64,000 bases of DNA from Amycolatopsis azurea DSM 43854 (lineage in GTDB: Bacteria > Actinomycetota > Actinomycetes > Mycobacteriales > Pseudonocardiaceae): positions 192,169-256,168 of the forward strand of contig NZ_MUXN01000028.1 in NCBI RefSeq assembly GCF_001995215.1, given 5' to 3'. The notes beneath the pieces were generated by a model. It made no database searches. It was not told the origin of the DNA and was given only the letters and a program-made list of their open reading frames with translations. Positions 18,229 through 27,405 of the stretch are shown here, one piece after another. Each line of letters begins with the position of its first letter. The stretch's first letter is position 1. The translations under genes and the position numbers were made by a program.

Positions 18229-19692
18229 ATGGCGTCCCGTTTCGTGGACCGCGCGGTGATCCACCTGACCGCCGGTGACGGTGGGAACGGCTGCGCCTCG
18301 GTGCACCGGGAGAAGTTCAAGCCGCTCGGCGGTCCGGACGGCGGCAACGGCGGCAACGGCGGCGACGTCCTGCTGATCGTCGACCCGAACGTGCATACTC
18401 TGCTCGACTTCCACTTCCGCCCGCACGCCCGCGCCGGCAACGGCAAGATGGGCCAGGGCGGCAACCGTGCCGGAGCGGCGGGCGACACGCTGGAGATGCG
18501 TGTCCCGTCGGGCACCGTCGTGATGACCGAGGACGGCGAGATCCTGGCCGACCTGGTCGGCACCGGTGCCACCTTCATCGCCGCGCAGGGCGGCCGTGGT
18601 GGCCTCGGCAACGCGTCGCTGGCTTCCAACACCCGCAAGGCACCTGGATTCGCGCTGCTGGGCGAGCCGGGGGAGAGCCGGAACCTCGTTCTGGAGCTGC
18701 GTTCGGTCGCCGACGTCGGCCTCCTCGGCTTCCCGTCCGCGGGCAAATCGTCGCTGATCTCGGTGCTGTCCGCGGCCAAGCCGAAGATCGCCGACTACCC
18801 GTTCACCACGCTGGTGCCGAACCTGGGTGTGATCACCGCCGGATCGACCGTGTTCACCATGGCCGACGTGCCGGGCCTGATCCCCGGAGCGAGTGAAGGC
18901 AAGGGCCTCGGCCTCGACTTCCTGCGCCACATCGAACGGTGCGCGGTGCTGGTGCACGTCATCGACTGCGCCACCTTCGAGCCCGGGCGCGACCCGCTGT
19001 CCGATATGGACGCTCTCGAAGAGGAACTGGCCCGCTACACCCCGAGCCTCGGCGGCGACCTCGCCGACCGGCCGCGAGTGGTGGTGCTCAACAAGATCGA
19101 CGTCCCGGACGCCGCGGAACTCGCCGAGTTCGTCCGCCCGGAACTGGAAGCCCGCGGGCTCAGTGTGTTCGAGATCTCCACGGCGTCCCGCAAGGGGCTG
19201 AAGGAACTGACCTACGCGCTCGCCGCCGTGGTCGAGAAGTACCGCGCCGAGCAGCCGGAACCGGAGCCGGAGAAGGTCGTGCTGCGGCCGGTGGCCGTCA
19301 ACGACGCGGGCTTCACCGTCGAGCTCGATCCGGAGGAGGAAGGCGCCTTCATCGTGCGCGGTGTCCGTCCTGAGCGGTGGATCCGCCAGACGAGCTTCGG
19401 CAACGACGAGGCCGTCGGCTACCTCGCGGACCGGTTGCAGCGGCTCGGTGTCGAAGAAGCGCTGGCCCGCAAGGGCGCCGTACCCGGCAGCCCGGTCACC
19501 ATCGGCGACGTCCAGTTCGAATGGGAGCCGTCGACCCCGGCCGGGGTCGCGGTGCACATGTCGGGCCGGGGCACGGATGTGCGGCTGGAGAACAACAGCC
19601 GGATCGGGGCCGCCGAGCGTAAGGAAGCCCGCCGGATCCGTCGTGACGGTCCGGACGGCGTCGAAGACGAAGACGAGATGGACGACGAGTGA
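18229..19692 (+). CDS. obgE: Obg GTPase (CgtA)
   Basis: A 487-residue essential GTPase that assists late assembly of the large ribosomal subunit and links to stress signalling. The N-terminal glycine-rich Obg fold (about 1-160) has [16 protein letters not shown] and [14 protein letters not shown]. The G domain shows GFPSAGKSS (G1), DYPFTTL (G2), DVPGLIPGA (G3) and NKIDVPD (G4). The C-terminal OCT domain (about 345-430) is followed by a charged tail. The ATG follows the rpmA terminator. Its stop overlaps the proB start by four bases (GTGA). Confidence 0.98.
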   Translation: MASRFVDRAVIHLTAGDGGNGCASVHREKFKPLGGPDGGNGGNGGDVLLIVDPNVHTLLDFHFRPHARAGNGKMGQGGNRAGAAGDTLEMRVPSGTVVMTEDGEILADLVGTGATFIAAQGGRGGLGNASLASNTRKAPGFALLGEPGESRNLVLELRSVADVGLLGFPSAGKSSLISVLSAAKPKIADYPFTTLVPNLGVITAGSTVFTMADVPGLIPGASEGKGLGLDFLRHIERCAVLVHVIDCATFEPGRDPLSDMDALEEELARYTPSLGGDLADRPRVVVLNKIDVPDAAELAEFVRPELEARGLSVFEISTASRKGLKELTYALAAVVEKYRAEQPEPEPEKVVLRPVAVNDAGFTVELDPEEEGAFIVRGVRPERWIRQTSFGNDEAVGYLADRLQRLGVEEALARKGAVPGSPVTIGDVQFEWEPSTPAGVAVHMSGRGTDVRLENNSRIGAAERKEARRIRRDGPDGVEDEDEMDDE

Positions 19693-20798
19693 GCTCAACC
19701 CGGGTGGCGATCGCCGACGCGAAGCGGGTGGTCGTCAAGGTCGGTTCCTCCGCACTGACCACCGCCGGCGACGGTCTCGACGTGGCCAGGCTGGACGCGT
19801 TGGTGGACGCGATCGCCGACCGGGTCTCCCGCGGCACGCAGATCGTGCTGGTGTCCTCGGGCGCGATCGGCGCGGGACTCGCGCCGCTCTCGCTCGGCAA
19901 GCGACCGCGTGACCTCGCCACCCAGCAGGCCGCGGCCAGTGTCGGCCAGCTGGCGCTGGCGCACGCGTACGCCGAGTCGTTCGGCCGGTTTTCCCTGACC
20001 GTGGGCCAGGTTCTGCTGACGTCGGACGACGTCGTGCGCCGGGCGCACTACCGCAACGCGCAGAACACGTTCACCCGGCTGCTGGCCCTCGGCGCGGTTC
20101 CCGTGGTCAACGAGAACGACACCGTGGCCACCGAAGAGATCCGTTTCGGCGACAACGACCGGCTGGCCGCACTGGTGGCCCACCTGATCGGTGCCGACGC
20201 ACTGGTCCTGCTGTCCGATGTGGACGGTCTGTACGACGGGGACCCCCGTGACGGCGCGACCCGCAAGATCGCCGAGGTCGCCGGTGAGTCCGATGTGGAC
20301 GGAATCACGGTCGGCATGTCGAGCTCCGGTCTCGGTACCGGCGGCATGGTCTCGAAGCTCGCCGCGGCCCGCACCGCCGCCGGCGCCGGGATCCCGGTCC
20401 TCCTCGCCGCCGCTTCCGAAGCCGCCCGCGCGCTCACCACCGCCGAGGTCGGCACGGCGTTCGCCGCCGCGGACTCCCGCCTGTCCGCCCGCCGGTTCTG
20501 GCTGGGCTACGCCGCGGGCGCGTCCGGGAAGCTGCACCTCGACGACGGCGCGGTCATGGCCGTCGTCCGCCGTCGCCGTTCCCTGCTCGCCGCCGGGATC
20601 ACCGGCGTCGACGGTGACTTCCAGGCGGGCGACGTCGTCGACCTGGTCGACCTCCGGCACCGGACCGTGGCGCGGGGTGTCGTGGCCTTCGACTCGGGCG
20701 AACTTCCCGACCTCATCGGGCGCTCCAGCCACGACCTCCCCGCGGAACAGCGGCGCGAGGTCGTCCACGCGGACGACCTCGTCCCGCTTCGCCGCTAA
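19689..20798 (+). CDS. proB: Glutamate 5-kinase
   Basis: The first enzyme of proline synthesis, phosphorylating glutamate with ATP; 369 residues. The amino-acid kinase domain shows [37 protein letters not shown] and the downstream GTGGMVSKL motif. A C-terminal PUA domain (about 280-365) is present, as in most bacterial ProB. The GTG start overlaps the obgE stop, giving the coupled obgE-proB arrangement common in actinobacteria. No proA follows here. The gene end overlaps the convergent membrane-protein gene by four bases. Confidence 0.97.
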   Translation: MSSTRVAIADAKRVVVKVGSSALTTAGDGLDVARLDALVDAIADRVSRGTQIVLVSSGAIGAGLAPLSLGKRPRDLATQQAAASVGQLALAHAYAESFGRFSLTVGQVLLTSDDVVRRAHYRNAQNTFTRLLALGAVPVVNENDTVATEEIRFGDNDRLAALVAHLIGADALVLLSDVDGLYDGDPRDGATRKIAEVAGESDVDGITVGMSSSGLGTGGMVSKLAAARTAAGAGIPVLLAAASEAARALTTAEVGTAFAAADSRLSARRFWLGYAAGASGKLHLDDGAVMAVVRRRRSLLAAGITGVDGDFQAGDVVDLVDLRHRTVARGVVAFDSGELPDLIGRSSHDLPAEQRREVVHADDLVPLRR

Positions 20799-21601
20799 GG
20801 CGCCAAACCCGGCATGGTCACGATCTCCTGGAGCTGAGCCGAGGTCAGCGGTGGCTCGGCGCGTTGCACCGGCCGGTGGACACCATCGCCGGTCGCCACG
20901 ACACCGGTGTTTTCGGCGGCGATGTAGATGGTGCCGGCTGATGTCCTTATCAGCGTCGTGAGAACGACCATCCCTTCCGCGTTGCGGTCTGCGGTCTCCC
21001 GCAAGGGGCCCTCGGAAAGCTGATGTGCGGAGCACGAAGCCGTCTTGGGAATGGTTCTGTCGTCGCAGCTCGTCATCAGGTGGACGAAGGGCGGAATTAT
21101 CCGGAAGTGAACCGAACCCGCTCCGCGGTCGTCACTCACGCGCACGTCCATGTAGTAGACCGTGCCCACCTCTCCGTTCTCTTCGGTGCGTTTGGCCGTC
21201 AGGTGAAACGGATCGGATGGCGGGGTCGCGCCGGGCTGCGGGAGGTTTTCGATCTGGGCCTCCGGTGCGACCCGGGCTCGCACCGCGGTCCCGATCACGC
21301 AGGTCAACCGGGCGACGACCTGCTGTGTGGTCTCGCCGGTGACTCGCTCTCCGCAGCGAGCCACCGGGACGGGCTTGGCGGGTTGCGGCGGCGAAGGAGG
21401 CGGTACCGGTGTGGTCAGCAGGGAAGCGACCCCCAGGATCGCCACCACGGCGAACGCGGCACTCGCGATCCCGGCCGCCGAGAGACGGTGTCGCCGCGAC
21501 CGTCGGCCTGCGGTGAGCACGTCGTCGCCAGTGAGCCCTAACGGAGGCTCGGTTTCCGTCACGTACTCCGCCAGTGCGGAGCGGACATCGAGGTCATCCA
21601 T
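20795..21601 (-). CDS. Putative anti-sigma partner, single-pass membrane protein
   Basis: A 268-residue protein I do not recognise by family. A cytoplasmic N-terminus (about 1-38) containing VRSALAEYV and basic RRSRRHR is followed by one membrane helix (about 42-64) and an extracytoplasmic domain rich in proline at first, with several cysteines. It starts two bases after the stop of the sigma-factor gene, so the two are translated together. That position and topology are those of membrane partners of SigE-family sigma factors, hence the suggested role. No zinc-binding HxxxCxxC motif is present, so it is not a classical ZAS anti-sigma factor. Confidence 0.6.
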   Translation of the reverse strand: MDDLDVRSALAEYVTETEPPLGLTGDDVLTAGRRSRRHRLSAAGIASAAFAVVAILGVASLLTTPVPPPSPPQPAKPVPVARCGERVTGETTQQVVARLTCVIGTAVRARVAPEAQIENLPQPGATPPSDPFHLTAKRTEENGEVGTVYYMDVRVSDDRGAGSVHFRIIPPFVHLMTSCDDRTIPKTASCSAHQLSEGPLRETADRNAEGMVVLTTLIRTSAGTIYIAAENTGVVATGDGVHRPVQRAEPPLTSAQLQEIVTMPGLAP

Positions 21602-21603
21602 GA

Positions 21604-22095
21604 CTACTCCTTGCTCGTCGGCGCGGGAAGGACGGCGCGCAGCGCTTCGACACCACGGGCGGTCTGGCTCTTGACGGTGCCTTCGGCGACACCGAGCAGC
21701 GAAGCCACTTCAGAGACCGAGAGGTCTTCGAGGAAGCGAAGGACGACCATCGCGCGCTGGCGCGGCGTCAAGCCGCTCAGTACCAGCTCCATGTCGATCC
21801 GCTCGTGACTGTCGTGCCCCGGTGGCGCGGCCCGTTCGGGCGGCGACGAGGTCACCAGCTCGCGGCCCCGCTTGCGCCGTCCGGTGAGGAAGGCGTTCAG
21901 CAGGATCCGGCGCGCGTAGGCGTCGACGGTATCCGGCCGCACCCGGCGCCAACGCCGGTACAGCTGGATGAACGTGGCCTGCACCAGATCTTCGGCGGTG
22001 TGCCAGTCACCGCACATACCGAACGCCAGCCGCCGGAACCGCTGTACGCGGGCCTCGAAGTACTCGCTGAAGTCGGTGTCTCTCGCTTGTCCCAC
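21604..22095 (-). CDS. SigE-family RNA polymerase sigma factor (ECF)
   Basis: A 163-residue extracytoplasmic-function sigma factor. Region 2 (about 10-75) includes FRRLAFGMCGDWHTAEDLVQ, typical of the actinobacterial SigE-like (SigE family sigma-70) group. Region 4 (about 105-155) has LTPRQRAMVVLRFLEDLSVSEVA and the helix-turn-helix LLGVAEGTVKSQTARG. The GTG start is preceded by AAGGGGG. It directs polymerase to stress-type promoters when released. The adjacent membrane protein probably controls it. Confidence 0.9.
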   Translation of the reverse strand: MGQARDTDFSEYFEARVQRFRRLAFGMCGDWHTAEDLVQATFIQLYRRWRRVRPDTVDAYARRILLNAFLTGRRKRGRELVTSSPPERAAPPGHDSHERIDMELVLSGLTPRQRAMVVLRFLEDLSVSEVASLLGVAEGTVKSQTARGVEALRAVLPAPTSKE

Positions 22096-22170
22096 CCGGT
22101 CCCCCTTCTTCTCTGCCCTCTCTAGTCCGGAGGAGGCCCGAAAGGTTCAAGCGACAGCAGGGGACCTTTG

Positions 22171-22806
22171 CTATCGCTTCCGGGGAACGGAGAGGTGACC
22201 GACGAGGCGTGCCAGCTGGTCGCCGTAGGCCTCGGCGAACTCGGCCGAATCAGGGTCCTGGCCCGAGACGGCCCGGACGACGCGGGGGAGTGCCAGCGCG
22301 GCACTGGACGCGGCCATGAAGATCACCAGCAGGAACGCCGGATCCAGGTCGGCGGGGAAGTCGCCGGCGGCCTGGCGGGCCCGGACGTACTCCACCTGCT
22401 GCTGGAGGAATCCGCGCTGGCCTTCGACGCCGACCGCGTCGGGGGCGCCGTCGGTCAGGTTCTCCCAGATGAACAGTTTGGCGAGATCGTGATCCCGGAC
22501 CCCCGACTGGGCGAAGTACCGGACTACCTCCGCGAACGGCATGTCGTGGTCGGAAGCCGCGACGTAGTCGTCGTACATCGTCGTGGTCAGCGCGTTGTAC
22601 AGCCCTTCTTTGCCGCCGAAGTAGTACGAGATCAGCTGCTTGTTCACGCCGGCCCGCGCGGCGATCTCGCTGACGCGCGCGGCCGCGTAGCCCTTCGCGC
22701 CGAACTCGACCTTTGCAGCCTCCAGGAGCTGCGCCTTGGTGCGCTCGGGGTCGCGTTGACGTTCGACGGGGGCGCGGCGAGGGCTGCGCGGGGCGGCTTC
22801 GGACAT
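22171..22806 (-). CDS. TetR-family repressor
   Basis: A 211-residue regulator with a TetR helix-turn-helix near the N-terminus (ARVSEIAARAGVNKQLISYYFGGKEGLY) and an all-helical ligand domain. The serine/arginine-rich leader (about 1-20) is longer than usual. TAAGGT at 22813-22818 on this strand lies six bases before the ATG, suggesting a leaderless transcript. It is divergent from an FAD monooxygenase gene with an 87-base gap that contains a perfect palindrome, so it most likely represses that gene. Confidence 0.9.
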   Translation of the reverse strand: MSEAAPRSPRRAPVERQRDPERTKAQLLEAAKVEFGAKGYAAARVSEIAARAGVNKQLISYYFGGKEGLYNALTTTMYDDYVAASDHDMPFAEVVRYFAQSGVRDHDLAKLFIWENLTDGAPDAVGVEGQRGFLQQQVEYVRARQAAGDFPADLDPAFLLVIFMAASSAALALPRVVRAVSGQDPDSAEFAEAYGDQLARLVGHLSVPRKR

Positions 22807-22832
22807 GAGATCACCTTAGTCGCTGACTCTTT

Positions 22833-22842
22833 CAAACGTTTG
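22833..22842. promoter_or_regulatory. Candidate TetR operator CAAACGTTTG
   Basis: A perfect 10-base palindrome adjoins the -35 hexamer of the monooxygenase promoter and lies just upstream of the TetR gene. GGTTGA repeats at 22842-22847 and 22863-22868 could extend the site. The role is inferred from position. Confidence 0.5.
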
Positions 22843-22843
22843 G

Positions 22844-22872
22844 TTGACGTTATTATCCGTATGGTTGATAGT
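22844..22872 (+). promoter_or_regulatory. Promoter of the FAD monooxygenase gene
   Basis: TTGACG (22844-22849), a 17-base spacer and GATAGT (22867-22872) form a near-consensus housekeeping promoter. Transcription would start about 15 bases before the ATG, leaving room for the GAGAGGAG ribosome site. Confidence 0.65.
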
Positions 22873-22893
22873 GGGCCGTGGAGAGGAGATCAC

Positions 22894-24168
22894 ATGACCA
22901 CGAGAATCGCGATCATCGGTGGAGGAACGGGTGGGCTCTGCTTGGCGCAGGGGCTGCGCAAGGCGGGGATCGACGTGTCCGTCCACGAGCGCAGCCGCAC
23001 TCGGACCGAACGTCTGCAGGGCTATCGCGTGCACATCAACCCGCACGGCTCGGCCGCGCTGCACGAATGCCTGCCGCCAGGACTCTGGCAACGGTTCCTG
23101 GACACCACCGGCACCACGAGCGGACCGTTCACGTTCGTGACCGAGCGGCTGCGGGACCTGATGGTGATCGACGCCGAACTGACGTCGAGCCCCGATCCCG
23201 CGTCGAACCATCACTCGGTCAGCCGGATCAGCCTGCATCAGGTGTTGTCCGACGGGCTCGACGGAGTTCTGCACCACGGCAAGGAGTTCGTCGGTTACCG
23301 CCGCGAGGGGGAGGTGGTCGTCTGCGAGTTCGCCGACGGCAGCACCGTCGAAGCCGACCTGGTCATCGGTGCCGACGGCGCCAATTCCCGGGTGCGCAAA
23401 CAGTTCCTGCCCGAGGCCGACCGGGTGGACACCGGGATCATCGCGATCGCGGGCAAGCATCCGCTGACCGAAGAGACCCGCAAACGCTTGCCCGCCAGGC
23501 TCACCGACGGCCCGAGCCTGGTGATGCCGCGTGCCGGCGCGGGCCTGTTCACCGCACCGCATGAGCTGAGCGGGGCTTCGTCGGTCAATGACGAGACCGC
23601 CGAGCACGACCCGGTCTTGTTCGACAACACCTCGAGCTACGTCATGTGGGCGTTCGCGGCGGACAACCGGCGCTACCCGGAAGGCGTGTCCTCATTGGAC
23701 GGTGAAGCCCTGCGAGCCCTGGTGCTGGACCTGATCGACGACTGGGATCCCGCGTTCCGGGAGCTGGTCGCCGGTTCGCCCGCGGCGTCGGTGTCCCGCC
23801 TGCCGATCTTCACGTCGAAGCCGGTCGAGCCCTGGCCGACGAGCAACATCACCCTGCTCGGTGACGCGATCCACAGCATGACCCCGTTCCGCGGCATCGG
23901 CGCGAACACCGCGCTCCGGGACGCGCGACTGCTCTGCCGCAACCTCGTCGAGGCGCGGAAGACCGGCGCGGTGCGCGCCGCGGTCGCCGACTACGAACAG
24001 CGGATGCGGGAGTACGGTTTCGCCGCGGTGCGCGACTCGGAACGCAGCGCCCGCCAGTTCGTGTCCGAGAACCGCACGGGCCGGACGATGGCGCGTGGGA
24101 TGTTCCGCTTCTTCCAGGCGGTTCCTCCGTTGAAGCGCAAGGTCTTCAGCGACCACGGCGATTCATAA
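22894..24168 (+). CDS. FAD-dependent monooxygenase
   Basis: A 424-residue class A flavoprotein monooxygenase-like enzyme, cytoplasmic. The N-terminal dinucleotide fold is IIGGGTGGLCLAQGL. The DG motif is LVIGADGANSRVRK, and the third FAD motif is LLGDAIHSMTPFRGIGANTALRDA. These are the three marks of the PHBH/aromatic hydroxylase group. GAGAGGAG sets the ATG at 22894. It is divergent from a TetR repressor, an arrangement typical of inducible detoxifying or antibiotic-modifying monooxygenases. The substrate cannot be read from sequence; aromatic compounds or polyketides are plausible. The gene ends 10 bases before the convergent argS. Confidence 0.88.
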   Translation: MTTRIAIIGGGTGGLCLAQGLRKAGIDVSVHERSRTRTERLQGYRVHINPHGSAALHECLPPGLWQRFLDTTGTTSGPFTFVTERLRDLMVIDAELTSSPDPASNHHSVSRISLHQVLSDGLDGVLHHGKEFVGYRREGEVVVCEFADGSTVEADLVIGADGANSRVRKQFLPEADRVDTGIIAIAGKHPLTEETRKRLPARLTDGPSLVMPRAGAGLFTAPHELSGASSVNDETAEHDPVLFDNTSSYVMWAFAADNRRYPEGVSSLDGEALRALVLDLIDDWDPAFRELVAGSPAASVSRLPIFTSKPVEPWPTSNITLLGDAIHSMTPFRGIGANTALRDARLLCRNLVEARKTGAVRAAVADYEQRMREYGFAAVRDSERSARQFVSENRTGRTMARGMFRFFQAVPPLKRKVFSDHGDS

Positions 24169-24178
24169 CCGTGCCGCC

Positions 24179-25903
24179 TCATAACCGTACCGGAGTGGAT
24201 ATGCCCAGCAGGGACAGTCCCAGCGTCAGCGTCTTCGACGTGAGTTCGGCCAGCAGCAGGCGTGAGTCACGGACGCCGGGACCTTTCGCGTCCAGTACCG
24301 GGCACTGCTCGTAGAACCGCGAGAACACGACCGCGGTCTCGTAGAGATACGTGCACAGCTTGTGGGGGAGATGTCCGGCGGTCGCCGCGCCGACCGCCTC
24401 GGGGAAGCGGACCAGCGCGAGCGCCAGCGCCCGTTCGGCGGGATGGCTGAGCAGCACCCGCGCGCCGGTGAGGTCCTGACCGGCCTTCGCGAGCACGGAC
24501 CGGATCCGCGCGTTGGCGTACTGCAAGTAGACCGACGTGTTCCCGTTCTTGGAAAGCATCCGTTCCCACGAGAATACGTAGTCGCGTTCGCGATCGCCGG
24601 AAAGGTCGGCGTACTTGATCGCGCCGATCCCGATCGCCCTGGCGACCTCTTCCCTGCGCCCGGGGGAGAGGTCGTCCCGGCCGTCGAGCACTTCGGCGGC
24701 GTGGGAGACCGCCTCGGTGAGCAGGCCGGAAAGGCGGATCGACTCACCCGCCCGGGTCTTCATGGCGCGGCCGTCCTCGCCGAGCACCGTGCCGAACCCG
24801 ATGTGCTCGGCCCGATGTTCCTCGCGGAGCCAGCCGGCGGCCCGGCAGACGGCGAACACCATCGCGAAGTGCTGCGCTTGCGGCGCTCCGACGACGTAGA
24901 GCAGATCGGTGACCCCGCGTTGCCCGGTCCAGTAGCGAAGTGTCGCAAGATCGGTGGCCGCGTAGCCGTAGCCGCCGTCCCGTTTCCGCACGATGAGCGG
25001 CAGCGGCTCGCCGTCCCGGTTGCGGAAACCGTCGGGGAAGACACAGACAGCGCCGTCGCTGATCTCGGTCAGCCCGGCGGAGGTCAGATCGTCCACGACC
25101 GCGGCGAGAAACGGGTTGTAGAAGCTCTCGCCGTAGATGTCCTCGCTCGACAGGCCGATCCCGAGGAGTTCGTAGACCTCGGCGAAATGTCGTGTCGATT
25201 CGTCGACCAGATGCCGCCACAACGACAAGGTCTCCTCGTCGCCGCTCTGCAGGAGGACCACCCGCTCCCGTGACCGGGTCGCGAAGGCTTCGTCGGTGTC
25301 GAACTTCGCCCGGGCGGCCCGGTAGAAGCCGTTGAGATCTCCGATCGTGTACGGGCCCGACGGGCGTTCGTCGAGCAGATGCTCGATCAGCATGCCGAAC
25401 GGAGTACCCCAGTCGCCGAGATGGTTGTGCGGGATGACGTCGTGTCCGGTGAACCGCAGCAGCCGCGTGATCGCGTCACCGATGACGGCGGACCGGAGGT
25501 GTCCGGCGTGCATCTCCTTCGCCACGTTCGGGCTGCCGTAGTCGATGGCGATCCTCCGCGGGCGCGGTGTCACCGCGGTGCCCAGCCGCGGGTCGTCGTC
25601 GAGCGCGGTGGTCCGGTCTTCCAGCCAGGACGAGCGCAGCGTGAAGTTGAGGAAACCCGGCCCGGCGACCGACGGCGGTTCGGCGAGATCGGCGACGGCG
25701 AGGTGCGACGCGATGGCGGCGGCGATCTCCCTCGGCGGCTTGCCGAGCCGTTTGCCCAGGCCCATCGCGAGATCGCACTGATAGTCGACCCCGCTTTGCG
25801 AGGAGACCCGCACCAGGGCTGACGGTGGCTCGATGTCGGTGACGTGGCGAAGGGCTTCCACCACGCGTCGCGCCAATTCCTCGCTTACATCGCCGAACAA
25901 CAC
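24179..25903 (-). CDS. argS: Arginyl-tRNA synthetase
   Basis: A 574-residue class I aminoacyl-tRNA synthetase charging tRNA-Arg. The N-terminal Add1-type domain is followed by the catalytic fold with GSPNVAKEMHAGHLRS, containing the HIGH equivalent HAGH. The KMSKS-like region is GRAMKTRAG, as usual for ArgRS. The DALR anticodon-binding domain follows (from about 455). The GTG at 25903 was chosen because AAGGAGGG lies five bases upstream; the frame is open for another 15 codons. The context is unusual, between a TetR-controlled monooxygenase and an MFS transporter. It could be a second, specialised copy rather than the main argS, which I cannot decide from this window. Confidence 0.93.
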   Translation of the reverse strand: MLFGDVSEELARRVVEALRHVTDIEPPSALVRVSSQSGVDYQCDLAMGLGKRLGKPPREIAAAIASHLAVADLAEPPSVAGPGFLNFTLRSSWLEDRTTALDDDPRLGTAVTPRPRRIAIDYGSPNVAKEMHAGHLRSAVIGDAITRLLRFTGHDVIPHNHLGDWGTPFGMLIEHLLDERPSGPYTIGDLNGFYRAARAKFDTDEAFATRSRERVVLLQSGDEETLSLWRHLVDESTRHFAEVYELLGIGLSSEDIYGESFYNPFLAAVVDDLTSAGLTEISDGAVCVFPDGFRNRDGEPLPLIVRKRDGGYGYAATDLATLRYWTGQRGVTDLLYVVGAPQAQHFAMVFAVCRAAGWLREEHRAEHIGFGTVLGEDGRAMKTRAGESIRLSGLLTEAVSHAAEVLDGRDDLSPGRREEVARAIGIGAIKYADLSGDRERDYVFSWERMLSKNGNTSVYLQYANARIRSVLAKAGQDLTGARVLLSHPAERALALALVRFPEAVGAATAGHLPHKLCTYLYETAVVFSRFYEQCPVLDAKGPGVRDSRLLLAELTSKTLTLGLSLLGISTPVRL

Positions 25904-25974
25904 GGTGTCCCTCCTTCGCGCTCGTCGTAGGAGCGCGAGGGTAGCCACCTCGCCGTGTCACCGGCGACGGAGTT

Positions 25975-27261
25975 TCAGCGCAGGTCGCTGCCCTTGGTCT
26001 CCGGGAGGGTCCGGATGACGAAGAACGCGATCGCCGCTCCGGCGGCCACGTACCAGAAGAACAGCGTCGACAACCCGGCGTCGGACAGCGCGGTGAGCAC
26101 CAGGGGAGCCGTGCCGCCGAACAGCGCGACGGTCAGGTTGTACCAGGCGCCGATGCCCAGGCCGCGCAGTTCGGTGGGGAACAGCTCGCTCATGATCGCG
26201 GGCGCGATCGACGTCATCGCCGTGTACAGGCAAAGGCCGACGCAGAACACGACCATCAGCCCTGGCAACCCCGGCCGGACCAAGGTGGACAGCGGGACGA
26301 TGAGGATCGCGGTCGCCGCCGCCCAGACGAGCAGCTGTGGCTTGCGGCCGAAGCGGTCCGACAGGGCACCCATCGGGTATTGCAGCGCGACGAACAACGC
26401 CGTCGCGATCGACAACGCGAGGAACACGTCGACGTCGTCGGCCTTGCGGGTCTTGACCGCGAACGAGGTCAAGGCGCTGAAGAACGTGTAGTAGCAAAGG
26501 GTCGACAGCATCGAGAAGCCCACGAGCTGCACGACGGCGCGCGGGTGCTCGCGAAGAGTGGTGCGCAGCGGCCGTTCGACCCGGGTCGCCGTCGATTTCT
26601 TCTCTTCGAAGATCTCGGTCTCGGCGAGACTGCGCCGGAGCCACAGGCCGATGATGCCGAGAACACCGCCGAGCAGGAACGGGATCCGCCAGCCGTACGC
26701 CGTCAGGTCCGCTTTGGACATCGTCCGCGCGAGCACGAATCCGAGGATCGAAGCGAGCAGGACTGCGGAACCGGTCGAGATGTAGAAGAAGGCGGAGTAC
26801 CGCCCGCGCCGGGCGGGTGGCGCGATCTCACCCAGGTACGCCGACGCGTTGGAGACCTCGCCGCCGAGCGACAGCCCTTGCGCCACCCTCGCCAGCAGCA
26901 ACAGGATCGGGGCCAGCCAGCCGACCTGGTCGAACGTCGGCAGGAGGCCGATGGCCACCGAACCACCCGCCATCAGCACGATGGTCAGGATCATCGCCGG
27001 CTTCCGGCCCCGGATGTCGGCGAACCGGCCGAGCAACATCCCGCCGAGCGGCCGGAAGAAGAACGCCAGGGCGTACGTGGCGAAGGTGTTGATCAACGCC
27101 AGGGCTTCGTTGCCCTTCGGGAAGAACTCGCTGGCGAAGTAGATGCTGAAGGTGGCGTAGATGGTCCAGTCGAACCACTCCAGCGCGTTCCCGACACTGG
27201 CGGCGAAAAGTTTCTTCACCGGGAGCCGATGCCCGAGCCGCTCCGTCGTTGAGTCCGCCAT
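25975..27261 (-). CDS. MFS metabolite:proton symporter
   Basis: A 428-residue inner-membrane transporter with twelve predicted helices, of the metabolite:H+ symporter branch (relatives of KgtP, ShiA and ProP). The diagnostic N-terminal GNALEWFDWTIYATFSIYF and the loop motif GRFADIRGRKPAM are present, as is the repeat motif SDRFGRKPQL in the second half. Likely substrates are small organic acids or compatible solutes. The ATG at 27261 has GGAGGTG just upstream. It lies 72 bases upstream of argS on the same strand. No regulator adjoins it. Confidence 0.9.
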   Translation of the reverse strand: MADSTTERLGHRLPVKKLFAASVGNALEWFDWTIYATFSIYFASEFFPKGNEALALINTFATYALAFFFRPLGGMLLGRFADIRGRKPAMILTIVLMAGGSVAIGLLPTFDQVGWLAPILLLLARVAQGLSLGGEVSNASAYLGEIAPPARRGRYSAFFYISTGSAVLLASILGFVLARTMSKADLTAYGWRIPFLLGGVLGIIGLWLRRSLAETEIFEEKKSTATRVERPLRTTLREHPRAVVQLVGFSMLSTLCYYTFFSALTSFAVKTRKADDVDVFLALSIATALFVALQYPMGALSDRFGRKPQLLVWAAATAILIVPLSTLVRPGLPGLMVVFCVGLCLYTAMTSIAPAIMSELFPTELRGLGIGAWYNLTVALFGGTAPLVLTALSDAGLSTLFFWYVAAGAAIAFFVIRTLPETKGSDLR

Positions 27262-27405
27262 CGGCACCTCCGTACTCGCGCGTGGACGGAACCTTGCCAG
27301 AAAGTCCCGATGCGGGAAAGAACCCGTCGGATGCCGAGATCGGTCCGTGGTGACCGGAGGGTGTCCGACCGCCCACGCGCTGATCTCACGTGTGCGGTCC
27401 GCGGC

